A stretch of 64,000 nucleotides of DNA. Source: CAVPDE01 sp963707125 (GTDB lineage Bacteria > Desulfobacterota > DSM-4660 > Desulfatiglandales > HGW-15). The stretch is from assembly GCA_963707125.1 (NCBI GenBank), contig CAVPOU010000024.1:124001-188000 (forward strand), written 5' to 3'. The notes beneath the pieces were generated by a model that was not told the origin of the DNA, searched no databases, and saw only the letters and a program-made list of their open reading frames with translations. The first letter of the stretch is position 1, and each line of letters starts with the position of its first letter. Below are positions 51,165 to 60,201 of the stretch, piece by piece. A program made the translations under genes and the position numbers.

Positions 51165-51788
51165 CGTTAAACCTCCCTTCATTCTTTTGCTCCACTCTTA
51201 TCAGACTACTACAAAATGCAATGCGGATGTCAACCGGATAAATCAACTCCTCCTGGCTCGGGAATACCCGTTCTGCTCCTCAGAAGCCTTTTACTCCCCC
51301 GGGGCCCTCGAAAGATTTTTCTTGACATCAAATACCACAATGTGGGATATTTCCCAAACCTCGTTCATCAGAGAACGTTCAGCGTCAAGGCTTAGGGGTT
51401 TCCTTTGACTCGATTTATTTCCAATCTTCCGTGTATGCGTGACTCGCTTCAAGCAAACGGGCCATTCGTTTCTTTATCCCGGGGGGAATTCTGCTCATGG
51501 ATAATGCGTGAGCTCCCCCGGGAGCCTCTTCCATCTTTCGTTCATTCATAATTTCCAAATACCATTTCTTTATCGGGTTGCAGAAAAAGCGGCCCTCAAG
51601 GCTGATCAAAAACGTCCAGATGCAAGGCACCCGAAATTTCTAGGAGTGAGACGTACATGGAAGTACGCCGCAACGACTAGGAATGAGGGTAACACAGCCC
51701 TTCGACTTTGCTCAGGGCCATGAGCCTGTCGAATGGCAGATGGGCGTTTTTCAGCAGCCTGCTAATTTCACCTTAGGAGGATACTTCC
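51165..51788. other. Intergenic region with repeats and a possible promoter
   Basis: At 51322-51351 there is TTGACA-18-GATATT, whose spacer holds the palindrome CCACAATGTGG; this is a weak promoter/operator candidate. A 44-codon frame on the minus strand (51415-51549, MNERKMEEAPGG) has no good ribosome site and I do not call it. From about 51575 to 51770 lies a repeat-like block ending GCGTTTTTCAGCAGCCTGC and containing CTTCGAC...TGTCGAA pairing. No real gene is seen before 51789. Confidence 0.5.
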
Positions 51789-52970
51789 ATGACTAGGACC
51801 ATTGAGGAAATCAATGACAAAATCCGATCAGGATCGGTGGTCGTTGTCACTGCCGAAGAGATTATCGGCATGGCTCGCGAAAAAGGGATCAAGAAGGCCG
51901 CCCGTGATGTGGATGTGGTCACAACAGGGACATTCAGCCCCATGTGTTCTTCCGGAGCTTTTTTCAATATCAAGCAACCTAAAGAAAAAATGAAGCTCGG
52001 CGGCGGCTGGATTACGCTCAATGGGGTCCCTGCCTATGCTGGACTCGCAGCAGCAGATATTTATATCGGCGCGACAGCGATACCGGACGGGGACCCTCGA
52101 AACAATAACGGCCGCCCGGGCAAGTTCCGCTATGGCGGAGCCCATGTGATAGAGGACCTTGTCTCGAGCAAGAAAGTGGTGTTGTCAGCAGGGGCCTATG
52201 GAACCGATTGTTACCCCAGAAAGAACCGGGAACAGAAAATCGGCCTCAAGGACATGAACGAGGCCATCCTGTTCAACCCGAGAAACTGCTACCAGAACTA
52301 CAATGTGGCCGTGAACCTTTCTGATAAGCCCATTTACACCTACATGGGGCTTCTCAAGCCAATGCTCGGCAATGCAAACTATTGCAGTGCCGGACAGCTT
52401 TCTCCGATGCTGAACGATCCTTTCTACAGGACCATCGGTATCGGCTCGCGGATTTTCTTGAGCGGGGCCCAGGGATATGTTGCGTGGAACGGCACTCAGC
52501 ACAACCCTGATGTCCCTCGTTCCGAAAACGGCACCCCCCGCAAAGGAGCGGGAACCCTGGCCCTGGTTGGGAATCTGAAAGACATGGATCCCCAGTGGAT
52601 CAGGGCTGTATCCTACACCGGCTACGGAGTCAGCCTGAGCCTGGCCGTGGGCGTGCCGATTCCGATTCTCGATGAGGAGATGATGAGGTTCGTTTCGGTG
52701 TCTGACGATGAGCTTACCGCTCCTGTTGTGGACTACAGCCGCTTTTACCCGACTGGCGAGGGCGAAGCCCTTCTTGGCGAAGTCACCTATGCGCAGCTCA
52801 AGAGTGGCTCTATTGAAGTGAAGGGCAAGCAGGTTCCGACAGGGTGTTTTTCAAGTTACTCGAAAGCAAGGGAAGTGGCCGAACATCTCAAATCCCTGAT
52901 CCAAAGCGGAGGTTTTCTCTTAACTCAGCCTGTAGCGCCGCTTCCGAGAGCAAAGGAGGGTCTTCGATGA
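51789..52970 (+). CDS. DUF39/HcyBio protein, homocysteine biosynthesis from aspartate semialdehyde
   Basis: This 393-residue protein belongs to the DUF39 (HcyBio) family. With a NIL-ferredoxin partner, members form homocysteine from aspartate semialdehyde and sulfide, bypassing the usual O-acyl homoserine route, in methanogens and sulfate reducers. Visible blocks: TGTFSPMCSSGAFFN with conserved Cys (about residues 44-58), ADIYIGATAIPDGDPRNNNGRPGKFRYGG and QGYVAWNGTQHNP. The start is ATG with AGGAGG upstream. The NIL-ferredoxin overlaps the stop by 4 bases. Role inferred from the pair and family. Confidence 0.9.
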   Translation: MTRTIEEINDKIRSGSVVVVTAEEIIGMAREKGIKKAARDVDVVTTGTFSPMCSSGAFFNIKQPKEKMKLGGGWITLNGVPAYAGLAAADIYIGATAIPDGDPRNNNGRPGKFRYGGAHVIEDLVSSKKVVLSAGAYGTDCYPRKNREQKIGLKDMNEAILFNPRNCYQNYNVAVNLSDKPIYTYMGLLKPMLGNANYCSAGQLSPMLNDPFYRTIGIGSRIFLSGAQGYVAWNGTQHNPDVPRSENGTPRKGAGTLALVGNLKDMDPQWIRAVSYTGYGVSLSLAVGVPIPILDEEMMRFVSVSDDELTAPVVDYSRFYPTGEGEALLGEVTYAQLKSGSIEVKGKQVPTGCFSSYSKAREVAEHLKSLIQSGGFLLTQPVAPLPRAKEGLR

Positions 52971-53377
52971 AAAAGACAAGAGTCGTTCTTTCATTTCCGC
53001 CGAGCAACGTAGAAGAGCCGATCACGTATCGTCTCATCAAAGACTATGACCTTGTGGTCAACATCCTTCGGGCCAGCATTGATCCGGGAAAGCAGGGCAG
53101 AATGGTCGTGGAGCTGAGCGGTGAGGAAAGTCAGCTCTCTCTCGCCTTCAATTACCTGGATAAGCTGGGAGTAAACATTGAACCCCTCTCTCAGGAGATC
53201 CAGCATCTTGAGGAACGCTGCACCGGCTGCACCGCCTGCGTGCCGATCTGTCCGACAGGCGCTCTGGATGTGAATCGAGAGAGCTGGAAGGTTTCCTACG
53301 ATCCCGAGAAGTGCGTCGTCTGCTTCTCCTGTGTGGATGTGTGCATCTATAAAGCCATAGAGGTTAATCTGGCTTAG
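52967..53377 (+). CDS. NIL-domain [4Fe-4S] ferredoxin, partner of DUF39
   Basis: The 136-residue protein consists of an N-terminal NIL domain (residues about 1-75, RVVLSFPPSNVEEPITYRLI...GRMVVELSG) and two ferredoxin motifs, CTGCTACVPICPTG and CVVCFSCVDVC. It is the usual partner of DUF39 in sulfide-dependent homocysteine synthesis. I choose ATG 52967, which overlaps the DUF39 stop (ATGA); a longer upstream frame lacks family similarity. The run ends at the hairpin 53406-53436. Confidence 0.92.
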   Translation: MKKTRVVLSFPPSNVEEPITYRLIKDYDLVVNILRASIDPGKQGRMVVELSGEESQLSLAFNYLDKLGVNIEPLSQEIQHLEERCTGCTACVPICPTGALDVNRESWKVSYDPEKCVVCFSCVDVCIYKAIEVNLA

Positions 53378-53405
53378 CTAGACCATAAGAATCTCACCTT
53401 CTTAT

Positions 53406-53436
53406 CAAGGAGGCTGGCCTGAAAACCGGCCTCCTT
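53406..53436 (+). terminator. Hairpin terminator after the homocysteine pair
   Basis: CAAGGAGGCTGG, loop CCTGAAAA, CCGGCCTCCTTG forms a 12-pair stem with one G-T position. No T-run follows, so it may be a weak or Rho-assisted terminator. It lies 29 bases after the stop. Confidence 0.6.
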
Positions 53437-53461
53437 GATCCCTCCGCAACAACTCTCCAAT

Positions 53462-53740
53462 GCAGGCCTTTGGCCGCAACCAAATTCGAAGCACGAAATT
53501 CGAAACTCGAAACAAATTCAAAATACAAATGTTCCAATGTTCAAAACCGAAACCCAACGGTCCACGGTTTTGGTCATTTGAATTTGGATCATTGGATATT
53601 GTTTCGGCCTGCCCTGGCGCGACACGTTGGATTTAAATCAGTTTTCTGATCGGAGCATGGATTCCAACTCGCGCCAGAGTAACAATGTTCGCCAGGTCTG
53701 GGCCAGGGATTTCGTGCTTCGGATTTTGGATTTTCACCTT
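53462..53740. repeat. Dispersed repeat, GCAGGCC-TTGG-CGCAACCAAA plus AATTCGAAA block
   Basis: It opens with GCAGGCCTTTGGCCGCAACC + AAAT (53462-53485) and continues with GAAATTCGAAACTCGAAACA, GTTCCAATGTTC and CATTTGAATTTGGATCATTG, ending with TTTCGTGCTTCGGATTTTGG. The block parallels 37970-38130 and shares its opening with 42473-42496 and 6222-6244. I see no gene between 53378 and 53905. Confidence 0.75.
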
Positions 53741-53904
53741 CTCCGCACGGTGCGGAAAAGGTGCAGGCTCAGATTCCAAATGCCTTGGAAAAACCCCACT
53801 GGATATTCCTCTCTCTGTTTGATAAAAGGGCAGTCTGGACTTGAACGTTGCTAAACCATTTCTTTGATCACGCGGGCAAAACCCTCGTGCCGAAGGGAGC
53901 AGGT

Positions 53905-54342
53905 ATGACCAATTACGTTACTTTGATCACTGTTGCAGCCCTCGGAGGAATTGCCGTTAGCTTTCAGGGGCAGTTCATGGGCTTGATGGACCAGCGCCTT
54001 GGCACAAAAGCAAGCGTGTTCATCACCTATGCGAGCGGGGGCTTGGTAGCCGCTCTTGCCGTTTTGCTGTCAGGCGGTTGGACCGTGAAGGGATGGCAGA
54101 ACGTTCCCTGGTATGCCTTCAGCGCCGGGCTCCTGGGGCTGCTCATCGTGGGCACGATCAGTTACACCGTGCCCCGCCTCGGTTTGACGGCGGCTTTCAC
54201 GATCCTTGTGGCCTGCCAGTTCATCGTCGCTGCATTGCTGGATCACTTCGGCCTGTTTGGGGCCGCGGTGCGGCCTCTGGATTTGTCCCGATTGCTCGGG
54301 ATCGGGATTCTTATTCTTGGAGTGTGGCTCATCATGAGATAA
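53905..54342 (+). CDS. YdcZ-like DMT-superfamily membrane protein (DUF606)
   Basis: The 145-residue protein has five hydrophobic segments and family-type ALGGIAVSFQGQFMGLMDQRLGTKASVF and PWYAFSAGLLGLLIVGTISYTVPRLG. YdcZ proteins are thought to be half-size transporters that pair up; the substrate is unknown. I choose ATG 53905 (MTNYVTL) with GGGAGC upstream within a longer frame. panE follows after 104 bases on the same strand; a functional link is not evident. Confidence 0.88.
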   Translation: MTNYVTLITVAALGGIAVSFQGQFMGLMDQRLGTKASVFITYASGGLVAALAVLLSGGWTVKGWQNVPWYAFSAGLLGLLIVGTISYTVPRLGLTAAFTILVACQFIVAALLDHFGLFGAAVRPLDLSRLLGIGILILGVWLIMR

Positions 54343-54446
54343 AAGGCAAGAATGTCTCTCACAGAGCTCTCAGGGTTCTGGGGGTTTCGTAGGGCAAACC
54401 GCCGCGCCTGCCCGTCGGTCGGCGCATCAGATACTGGAGAAAAAAT

Positions 54447-55376
54447 ATGCGAATAGCCATCATGGGTGCGGGAGGAGTCGGAGGATACTATGGCGGACTG
54501 CTGGCAACAGCAGGTCAGGACGTGACCTTCATTGCTCGAGGAGCTCACCTTCAGGCAATCCGCGGCGAAGGGTTGCAAGTCAAAAGCGTGCACGGCGACT
54601 TCACGGTGTCCCCCGCAAGCGCGACCGATCATCCCGGTGAAGTCGGATCGGTTGACCTCGTCATCGTGGCGACAAAGACCTATCACACCGATGAGGCCGC
54701 TCAGGCCATCAGGCCCATGATTGGGGCAAACACGGTGGTGATCTCCTTCCAAAACGGGATTGATGCCGCTGAGCGCATCGGTTCCGCGGTGGGGATGGAG
54801 CATGTGCTGGGGAGCGCCACGTGGCTTTCAGCGGCCATTGAAGCCCCGGGCAAGATCGGCCAGTACAGCCAGTTCCGGCGCATCGCCCTGGGTGAACTGG
54901 ACGGACGGATCACAGCGCGTGCCGAAGCGATCGCTTCAGCGCTGCGCACCACCCCTGCCGTGATCGAACTGGTTCCCAACATCAAGCAGCTCCTATGGAC
55001 AAAATTCGTGTTTATTGCAGCCATCAGCGCGCTCGGCGGCCTGACCCGCGTGGCCATTGGAGAATACCGTCATGTGCCTGAAGCCCGAGAGGTGCTGGCT
55101 GAGGCGACGGCGGAAGTGGCGGCCGTGGCCAAAGCGAACGGGGTGAGCCTTGACGCGGACATCATTAACAAGACGCTGGCTTTCATCGACGGCAGCGCCC
55201 CGGACATCAGGCCGTCGATGCAGCGCGACCTGGAGTCCGGCCGCGCGAGCGAACTGGAATCGTTGATCGGCGTTGTCGTTCGGTTGGGCAGTGAACTGGG
55301 CGTGCCGACTCCCGTGATGCGCATCGCCTATACCCTGCTCAAACCCGCCCATCTCAAGGCACAGGGTAAAGGGTAG
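54447..55376 (+). CDS. panE: Ketopantoate reductase family protein
   Basis: The 309-residue NADPH-dependent reductase has the N-terminal Rossmann site MRIAIMGAGGVGGYYGG, FIARGAHLQAIRGEGLQV, VKTYHT-type region (IVATKTYHTDEA) and the C-terminal PanE domain with TKFVFIAAISALGGLTRV and DAPDIRPSMQRDLESGRASELESLIG. It should reduce 2-dehydropantoate to pantoate in coenzyme A synthesis, although distant paralogues act on other 2-ketoacids. Start ATG with GGAG upstream. It is the last core-like gene before the accessory region. Confidence 0.88.
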   Translation: MRIAIMGAGGVGGYYGGLLATAGQDVTFIARGAHLQAIRGEGLQVKSVHGDFTVSPASATDHPGEVGSVDLVIVATKTYHTDEAAQAIRPMIGANTVVISFQNGIDAAERIGSAVGMEHVLGSATWLSAAIEAPGKIGQYSQFRRIALGELDGRITARAEAIASALRTTPAVIELVPNIKQLLWTKFVFIAAISALGGLTRVAIGEYRHVPEAREVLAEATAEVAAVAKANGVSLDADIINKTLAFIDGSAPDIRPSMQRDLESGRASELESLIGVVVRLGSELGVPTPVMRIAYTLLKPAHLKAQGKG

Positions 55377-56173
55377 CCCTGTCGGCTCCGCCACGGCAGC
55401 CCTCGCTTTCCGCGTCGCTGCAAACAAAGGATTGTGGAGGCGGGGGGAGTCGAATTCATAAAAATCAAGTGATATCAGATGATTATTCCGACTCCTAAAT
55501 GATGTAAAATGACATAATTTCTGAGCTTTTCCTCCTCCGCCTTCTCCGACCGGATGTCACACAAAATCTCTTTGTGTCATTGGTGCTCATCAGAAATCCG
55601 CAAGTGGGCCAGGCTAAAGGGCTCAAAGGGTGAGATCTTCTGATTCGTCAATTTCCGAACCCCCTATTGCCGCCCTCATAGGCTTTCTCGTATGCCGTCC
55701 CTGAGTACCTTCTGTTTTTCGAAGCGTTAGAAAGACCTGGAAATCGGCCTGGAGTGATTCTGGCATTATCCACGGCATAACTCCAACGAGCGCTTGGCCC
55801 ATAAGGTACATGCCCAGGCGGCTGTCTTTATTTGAACTACAACAACGCCTTTTCCTACTATGTCGGTTGGCGTACCGCTCAGCAGGCGTCTCTTCTTCTC
55901 ACCGAGATCGATCAAACCGTCCACTGGCTGACGGCTTTGGGTTGGAGACCCACGCAGAACCGTAAACTCCTAGACAAACAGGCTCTCTACTTCCTTCCTC
56001 AATTACTGTTTCTTTATTTTCGTTTCGCTTGGGCTCATATCTATCTGATTACTCCTAAGCAGAAGTGGAACGATGAAGGGCAACGGGCTGTTTTATGCCT
56101 TTCACTGTGTGCTATTATTCCAGGAAGTTCAGCTTCTCTTGCCGAATCTATCGGATGAAGGAGGATATCAATA
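55377..56173. other. About 800-base gap with no recognisable gene
   Basis: A plus-strand frame at 55832-56158 (108 codons, aromatic-rich, FSYYVGWRTAQQASLLLTEID) and a minus-strand frame at 55623-55811 are both open, but neither has a ribosome site or known family features. They may be remnants of a lost gene. The first 120 bases after panE are GC-rich and the rest is AT-richer, so this may mark the left border of the accessory region. Confidence 0.5.
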
Positions 56174-57382
56174 ATGGATGGGGAGAGTAAGACTATAAGC
56201 CGGACAGAGCTTTATAACCAAGTTTGGGAAGTCCCCATGATAAACCTTGCAAAGCAGTGTGGGCTCTTGGATGTGGGCCTTGCCAAGATCTGCAAAAGAT
56301 ATGGCATTCCAAGGCCTCCTCGCGGATACTGGGCCAGAAAGGCAGGTGGGTACAAAGTAAAACGTTTGCCCTTGCCGACAGGAGACAATGTGACCATTGA
56401 AATCACCCCAAACCTTCGCAGCCAGAGTGTTTACAACCGCGAGGATTCCATATCAAGGATGTCTCATTCTCAAGAACCAGATGAAGAACCTATAGTCGTC
56501 CCCGACAGGTTGTCCAGCCCTCATCCCCTGATCAGACAATCTTCTGAAATCTTGACTGGCCTGCAATCTAACGAACTCGGTCTTGTAAATCCACCGAAAG
56601 CGGGATGCCTTGACATTACAGTCTCCAAGGATAGTCTGCGGCGTGCGCTCCGCATTATGGACACGGTCATTAAGGTCCTAGAGAAGCGGGGACATGGCGT
56701 CTATCTATCGGAAGGCCGCACCAGGACCAAAATTCTCGAGGTTCCCATTAGCTTCGGGATTAGCGAGAAACTTGTAACCAGAAAAAAGAGACCTGAAGAA
56801 CATAATTTGAGTGGGAGTTACAGTTTCGGGCACAGCAGGTTTGTAGATGAGCGCGCGCCTTCCGGTGACCTTAGCCTCACCATCCATGAGGCTGAAAACT
56901 TCTACATCTACGGCTGCCAACAGCACTGGAGTGATGGGAAAACATCGAAGCTTGAGAATCGAATCGGCAGCTTCATTGATGGCCTTCTAACGGTTGCCGT
57001 CGCAAAGATCGAGCGCGACAAAGAAAGGGCAGAAGAAGAGCGCCGAAAAATCGAGCGGCAAAAACAATTGGAAGAAGAACGGCGTAAACGGGCTGAGCTG
57101 AGAAGAGAGTATCTCGCGGAGGAGGCCAGAGTCACAAAATTGATCTCCGAAACCGAGAATTGGAAAAGGAGCCAAATTCTCAGAGAGTATCTTGCTGAGA
57201 TAGAAAGACGTGCCACAAACGAAGAGCTACCTTTGAGTCTTGAAAAGCCTCTCGCAGAATGGCTGAAATGGGCCCATGACCAAGCGGACCGATTAGACCC
57301 TTTTGCACACAGTCCGTCATCGATTCTTGATGGAGAGTGCCCGGAAGAAGAGAAAAATCAGTCTCCTTACTCCCGATGGTAA
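56174..57382 (+). CDS. Uncharacterised protein with an N-terminal HTH-like domain
   Basis: The 402-residue protein has a strong AAGGAGGA ribosome site. The N-terminal 55 residues (SRTELYNQVWEVPMINLAKQCGLLDVGLAKICKRYGIPRPPRGYWARK in total) form a small HTH-like module seen at the start of many accessory-region proteins. The middle (about 155-265) is mixed, and 280-340 is a long charged coiled coil (ERDKERAEEERRKIERQKQL). Function unknown. It is followed by the ankyrin protein after 14 bases, which suggests a pair. Confidence 0.7.
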   Translation: MDGESKTISRTELYNQVWEVPMINLAKQCGLLDVGLAKICKRYGIPRPPRGYWARKAGGYKVKRLPLPTGDNVTIEITPNLRSQSVYNREDSISRMSHSQEPDEEPIVVPDRLSSPHPLIRQSSEILTGLQSNELGLVNPPKAGCLDITVSKDSLRRALRIMDTVIKVLEKRGHGVYLSEGRTRTKILEVPISFGISEKLVTRKKRPEEHNLSGSYSFGHSRFVDERAPSGDLSLTIHEAENFYIYGCQQHWSDGKTSKLENRIGSFIDGLLTVAVAKIERDKERAEEERRKIERQKQLEEERRKRAELRREYLAEEARVTKLISETENWKRSQILREYLAEIERRATNEELPLSLEKPLAEWLKWAHDQADRLDPFAHSPSSILDGECPEEEKNQSPYSRW

Positions 57383-57396
57383 TATGTGTTTAACTT

Positions 57397-58635
57397 ATGA
57401 AGTACACCGAGACGTACGAAGACATTAAGCTCCTCGTTGATTTATGCAAGGCCGGGAAGCTGTTTGAGGTGCAGGAATGGATTGCATCTGGCAAGCCGGT
57501 GAATCCGCCTCCGTCGACTTCCGGGCACAAGAAAAAGAGCCCATTGGAGATAGCGATGGACTTGGGGTTTCACAGTCTTGTCAAAGCGTTGCTCGATGGC
57601 GGAGCCGACATACTTGAACCAAGGTATGGGTCCTTACCCCATGCACTTGCTGAGCGCCGGCTAGACTTGGTACAACTGCTCGTCGAGCACGGTGCTGACA
57701 TCCATTCTGTCTCTATGGCCGACGTGTTTGAGAGCTGGCAGCCGCATATTATCAAGTGGTTCATTGAACAAGGTGCTGATGTCGAGACGGACAACCCGTT
57801 GGCGTTTGCATTATGTCAACGAATACAGACTGCGTTGGGTATATTCAAAACCTATAAGGACCGGTTTCCAAGCTTCCAAGAACAGGCAAACATTGCCCTC
57901 CGTCGCCATTGCAAAGAAGGCAATCTGAAGTGGGTGTCCCTCATGCTGTGGGCGGGGGCAGATCCCTACACCAAAGGCCCTGATTCCTGGCGTGATGATC
58001 CTGAGCCGGAAAACGATCAGAGCGCTTTGGAATTGGCAGCCGGGTATGAACATTTTGACATATTTAAACTCAAACGAATCCGCCTTGATCCGATCAATCC
58101 TGAATTAAGAGGGCTTTTATTAGAGGCTTGTCATGCCGAGAAGTCTGACTTTCTCGATAAGCTCATGGAGAAAGGTTTCAACCCAGCGGAGTATGAGAAC
58201 AAAGGATCACCGTTGATCCAGGCCTTGCTCAGAGGGATGAGCTGGTATATCGACTATAATCCATGGGATCCGTGGAGAAGAGACAGGAGTCCGAAGACGA
58301 ACTTGGACACTGACCGCTCGCGTGAGAAAATCAAGATGATCCATATCCTTGCCAAACACGGAGCGAAATGGCTTCCCGAAGATCGTTCAGAAATTCTTGA
58401 AGCGCGGCGCTCATTGGCGAAAATGAGACCCGATTACACAGTGGAATTCATCTGGATCATGGCCAAGTACAATGCTTGTAAGCGAGAGGACCTGGAAGAG
58501 CTTCTGCGGGCACCTGCTTTGAAATCCCTGGTTTCTAAGCATGCTGCCAGGATCAGTGAACTGCTAAGAAGCTTCAAGAGCGCAGATCAAGGCACAACAC
58601 AACCAAACGAAGGCAGGATAGAACCCTCTACTTGA
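57397..58635 (+). CDS. Ankyrin-repeat protein
   Basis: The 412-residue protein is built of ankyrin-type repeats, clearest at residues about 45-140 (SPLEIAMDLGFHSLVKALLDGGADI, LPHALAERRLDLVQLLVEHGADI), weaker afterwards (MIHILAKHGAKW about 310). No catalytic domain or signal peptide is seen. It begins 14 bases after the previous unknown gene and is probably co-transcribed. The 3' end overlaps the WYL fragment on the other strand by 8 bases. Likely a protein-protein interaction module; function unknown. Confidence 0.8.
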   Translation: MKYTETYEDIKLLVDLCKAGKLFEVQEWIASGKPVNPPPSTSGHKKKSPLEIAMDLGFHSLVKALLDGGADILEPRYGSLPHALAERRLDLVQLLVEHGADIHSVSMADVFESWQPHIIKWFIEQGADVETDNPLAFALCQRIQTALGIFKTYKDRFPSFQEQANIALRRHCKEGNLKWVSLMLWAGADPYTKGPDSWRDDPEPENDQSALELAAGYEHFDIFKLKRIRLDPINPELRGLLLEACHAEKSDFLDKLMEKGFNPAEYENKGSPLIQALLRGMSWYIDYNPWDPWRRDRSPKTNLDTDRSREKIKMIHILAKHGAKWLPEDRSEILEARRSLAKMRPDYTVEFIWIMAKYNACKREDLEELLRAPALKSLVSKHAARISELLRSFKSADQGTTQPNEGRIEPST

Positions 58636-58930
58636 TGACATTCTCCAAACTAAACAATGCCGAAACCGGTTCTGCCTGCGCCGAGATAGACTTGCCGTAC
58701 TTCTCAACCGCTGCCTCCGCTTCCACTCTGATCTCTTCCCGAAGGGATGGCGGCTCGAGAACCTCGGCTTTTGAGCCCCAGCTCATGACCCAGAACTTGA
58801 TCTCCTCCGTTCCAGCCACCTCAGCCTCAAAGACAATGGAGCCATCCTTCTGTGGAACGATTCCCTGGGTGTCATGCCATATTTTCTCCCGGCCTTCCTC
58901 TCTGGTGCTCTTTATATTTAAGATTGGAGA
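58628..58930 (-). pseudogene. C-terminal fragment of a WYL-type transcriptional regulator
   Basis: About 100 codons read KIWHDTQGIVPQKDGSIVFEA, EIKFWVMSWGSKAEVLEPPSLREEI, the usual C-terminal (WCX) end of WYL-domain regulators with its FG-VLEP-LR pattern. The N-terminal HTH and WYL parts are absent. The upstream side is replaced by the 3' end of the ATPase gene, suggesting an insertion or deletion truncated it. Confidence 0.7.
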
Positions 58931-60195
58931 GTTCCCAGGTAAGAAGCTGAGGACAACAAAAAACGCCACAGAGGAATCGCCCTTACGATGGATTGCCCCA
59001 CTTTCAGTTCTGCTTCTACACTCCTCGTGATCAGTAGAACTTCCCGGGCCTCTGGGAAGCGCCGAAGGAAAAGCTTTATCCCCGAGAACTTTTTCTCGGT
59101 CCAGTCCAGGGATGAAATGAACTTCACCTCTACAGGAATGAATCTCTTCGCCTCGCCGACGACAAAATCAACTTCTTTCTCGCTTTCGGCAAAATACCCC
59201 AGGGCCATTTTCTTCCTGCTCAGTTCCATGAGCACGGCGTTTTCCGCACGGGCTCCCAGATCGGCCGCGCCGGTCAGAATGGTCTTGATGCCCGTGTCCC
59301 ACAGATAGATTTTCTTCTGGGCATAAATCTTTTCCGTGTGGGAGGTCGTCCACTTCTCCACACTCTTCACAAGAAAGGCGGCCTCCAGATAGTTCACATA
59401 TTCCTTGACCGTGTCAACAGAGAGCCCAAGCACTTTGCCAATCTTGTTAAAGCTTGTCCTTGATCCCACCGAGGAGGCGATCAGCCTCAGGAGATCCTTC
59501 AGAGCATAAGCCTTCTTGATGGGATATATCCTGATGAGGTCGCGCGAAAGAATGTCTTCCACTAAGTTGCTAAGGTACTCGATGGATGGGTTCAGCACAT
59601 TCTCAGGGTACCCCCCCTTTTCCAGATAATCTTCCAGAAGCCTTTCGTACTTGTAGTCCTCGCTCAGACCGGGGCTTTCGCTGTGGAACGAAAGGAATTC
59701 GGTGAAAGAAAGAGGGTAGAGAGTCGTAATGATTTGTCTGCCTGTCAGTCTGGATCGCTCCCGGGCGATCAAAGCCGACGTGGAGCCTGTGCAAAAGATC
59801 TTCAATCTCTCCATGTCGTAGAGCGATTTAAGTTCCGCTTCCCAGTTCACGCTTTCCTGAACCTCATCGAGAAAGAGAAAAAGCTTCCGTCCCCGATCAT
59901 GCAAGTGGATCTTTCTTATGTTCTTTAAATGTTCCGACAAGGGAGTCGCGGACAGGGAGGGGTTGTCGAGGGCCAAGTACAGGATGTCCTTTGCTTCTAC
60001 CCCCTGCTGGATCAGTCTCTTGATGAATTGCTTGATCAGCGTTGTCTTGCCCATCCGCCGGCCGCCGACAATCACTTCGATTTGCTTTCTGCGGCTCAGG
60101 GCAGGAAGTCGCTCAAGGTATTCAAGCCGGTCAATGCCTGAATCGATATCTTTCCGCTCCCACCAAGGATTCATGGCAAAATAGGTCGTTTCCAT
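58918..60195 (-). CDS. AAA ATPase with C-terminal DUF4143 (AAA_14 family)
   Basis: A 425-residue ATPase of the AAA_14/DUF4143 type. It has Walker A IVGGRRMGKTTLIKQF (about residue 43), Walker B LFLFLDEVQES and sensor FCTGSTSALI. The DUF4143 half follows (GGYPENVLN, DLLRLIASSVGSRTSFNKIGKVLG, HTEKIYAQKKIYLWDTGIK) with a PD-(D/E)XK-like stretch EKEVDFVVGEAKRFIPVEVKF near the end. Function unknown in general; such genes are often mobile. The promoter leaves almost no leader, so the mRNA may be leaderless or start at the next ATG (60174, MNPWWERKDID). Confidence 0.87.
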   Translation of the reverse strand: METTYFAMNPWWERKDIDSGIDRLEYLERLPALSRRKQIEVIVGGRRMGKTTLIKQFIKRLIQQGVEAKDILYLALDNPSLSATPLSEHLKNIRKIHLHDRGRKLFLFLDEVQESVNWEAELKSLYDMERLKIFCTGSTSALIARERSRLTGRQIITTLYPLSFTEFLSFHSESPGLSEDYKYERLLEDYLEKGGYPENVLNPSIEYLSNLVEDILSRDLIRIYPIKKAYALKDLLRLIASSVGSRTSFNKIGKVLGLSVDTVKEYVNYLEAAFLVKSVEKWTTSHTEKIYAQKKIYLWDTGIKTILTGAADLGARAENAVLMELSRKKMALGYFAESEKEVDFVVGEAKRFIPVEVKFISSLDWTEKKFSGIKLFLRRFPEAREVLLITRSVEAELKVGQSIVRAIPLWRFLLSSASYLGTLQS

Positions 60196-60201
60196 GGCGG
60201 T

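Noticed and set aside
51322..51351. Firm promoter call in the gap before the DUF39 gene
   Set aside because: The -10 (GATATT) is poor and the nearest plus-strand gene begins about 440 bases later; noted only as a candidate.
52844..52966. Longer N-terminus for the NIL-ferredoxin
   Set aside because: This part lies inside the DUF39 gene in another frame and has no NIL similarity; ATG 52967 overlaps the stop in the normal coupled way.
55832..56158. 108-codon aromatic-rich frame before the unknown HTH-like gene
   Set aside because: It has no ribosome site and no recognisable family; kept only in the description of the gap.
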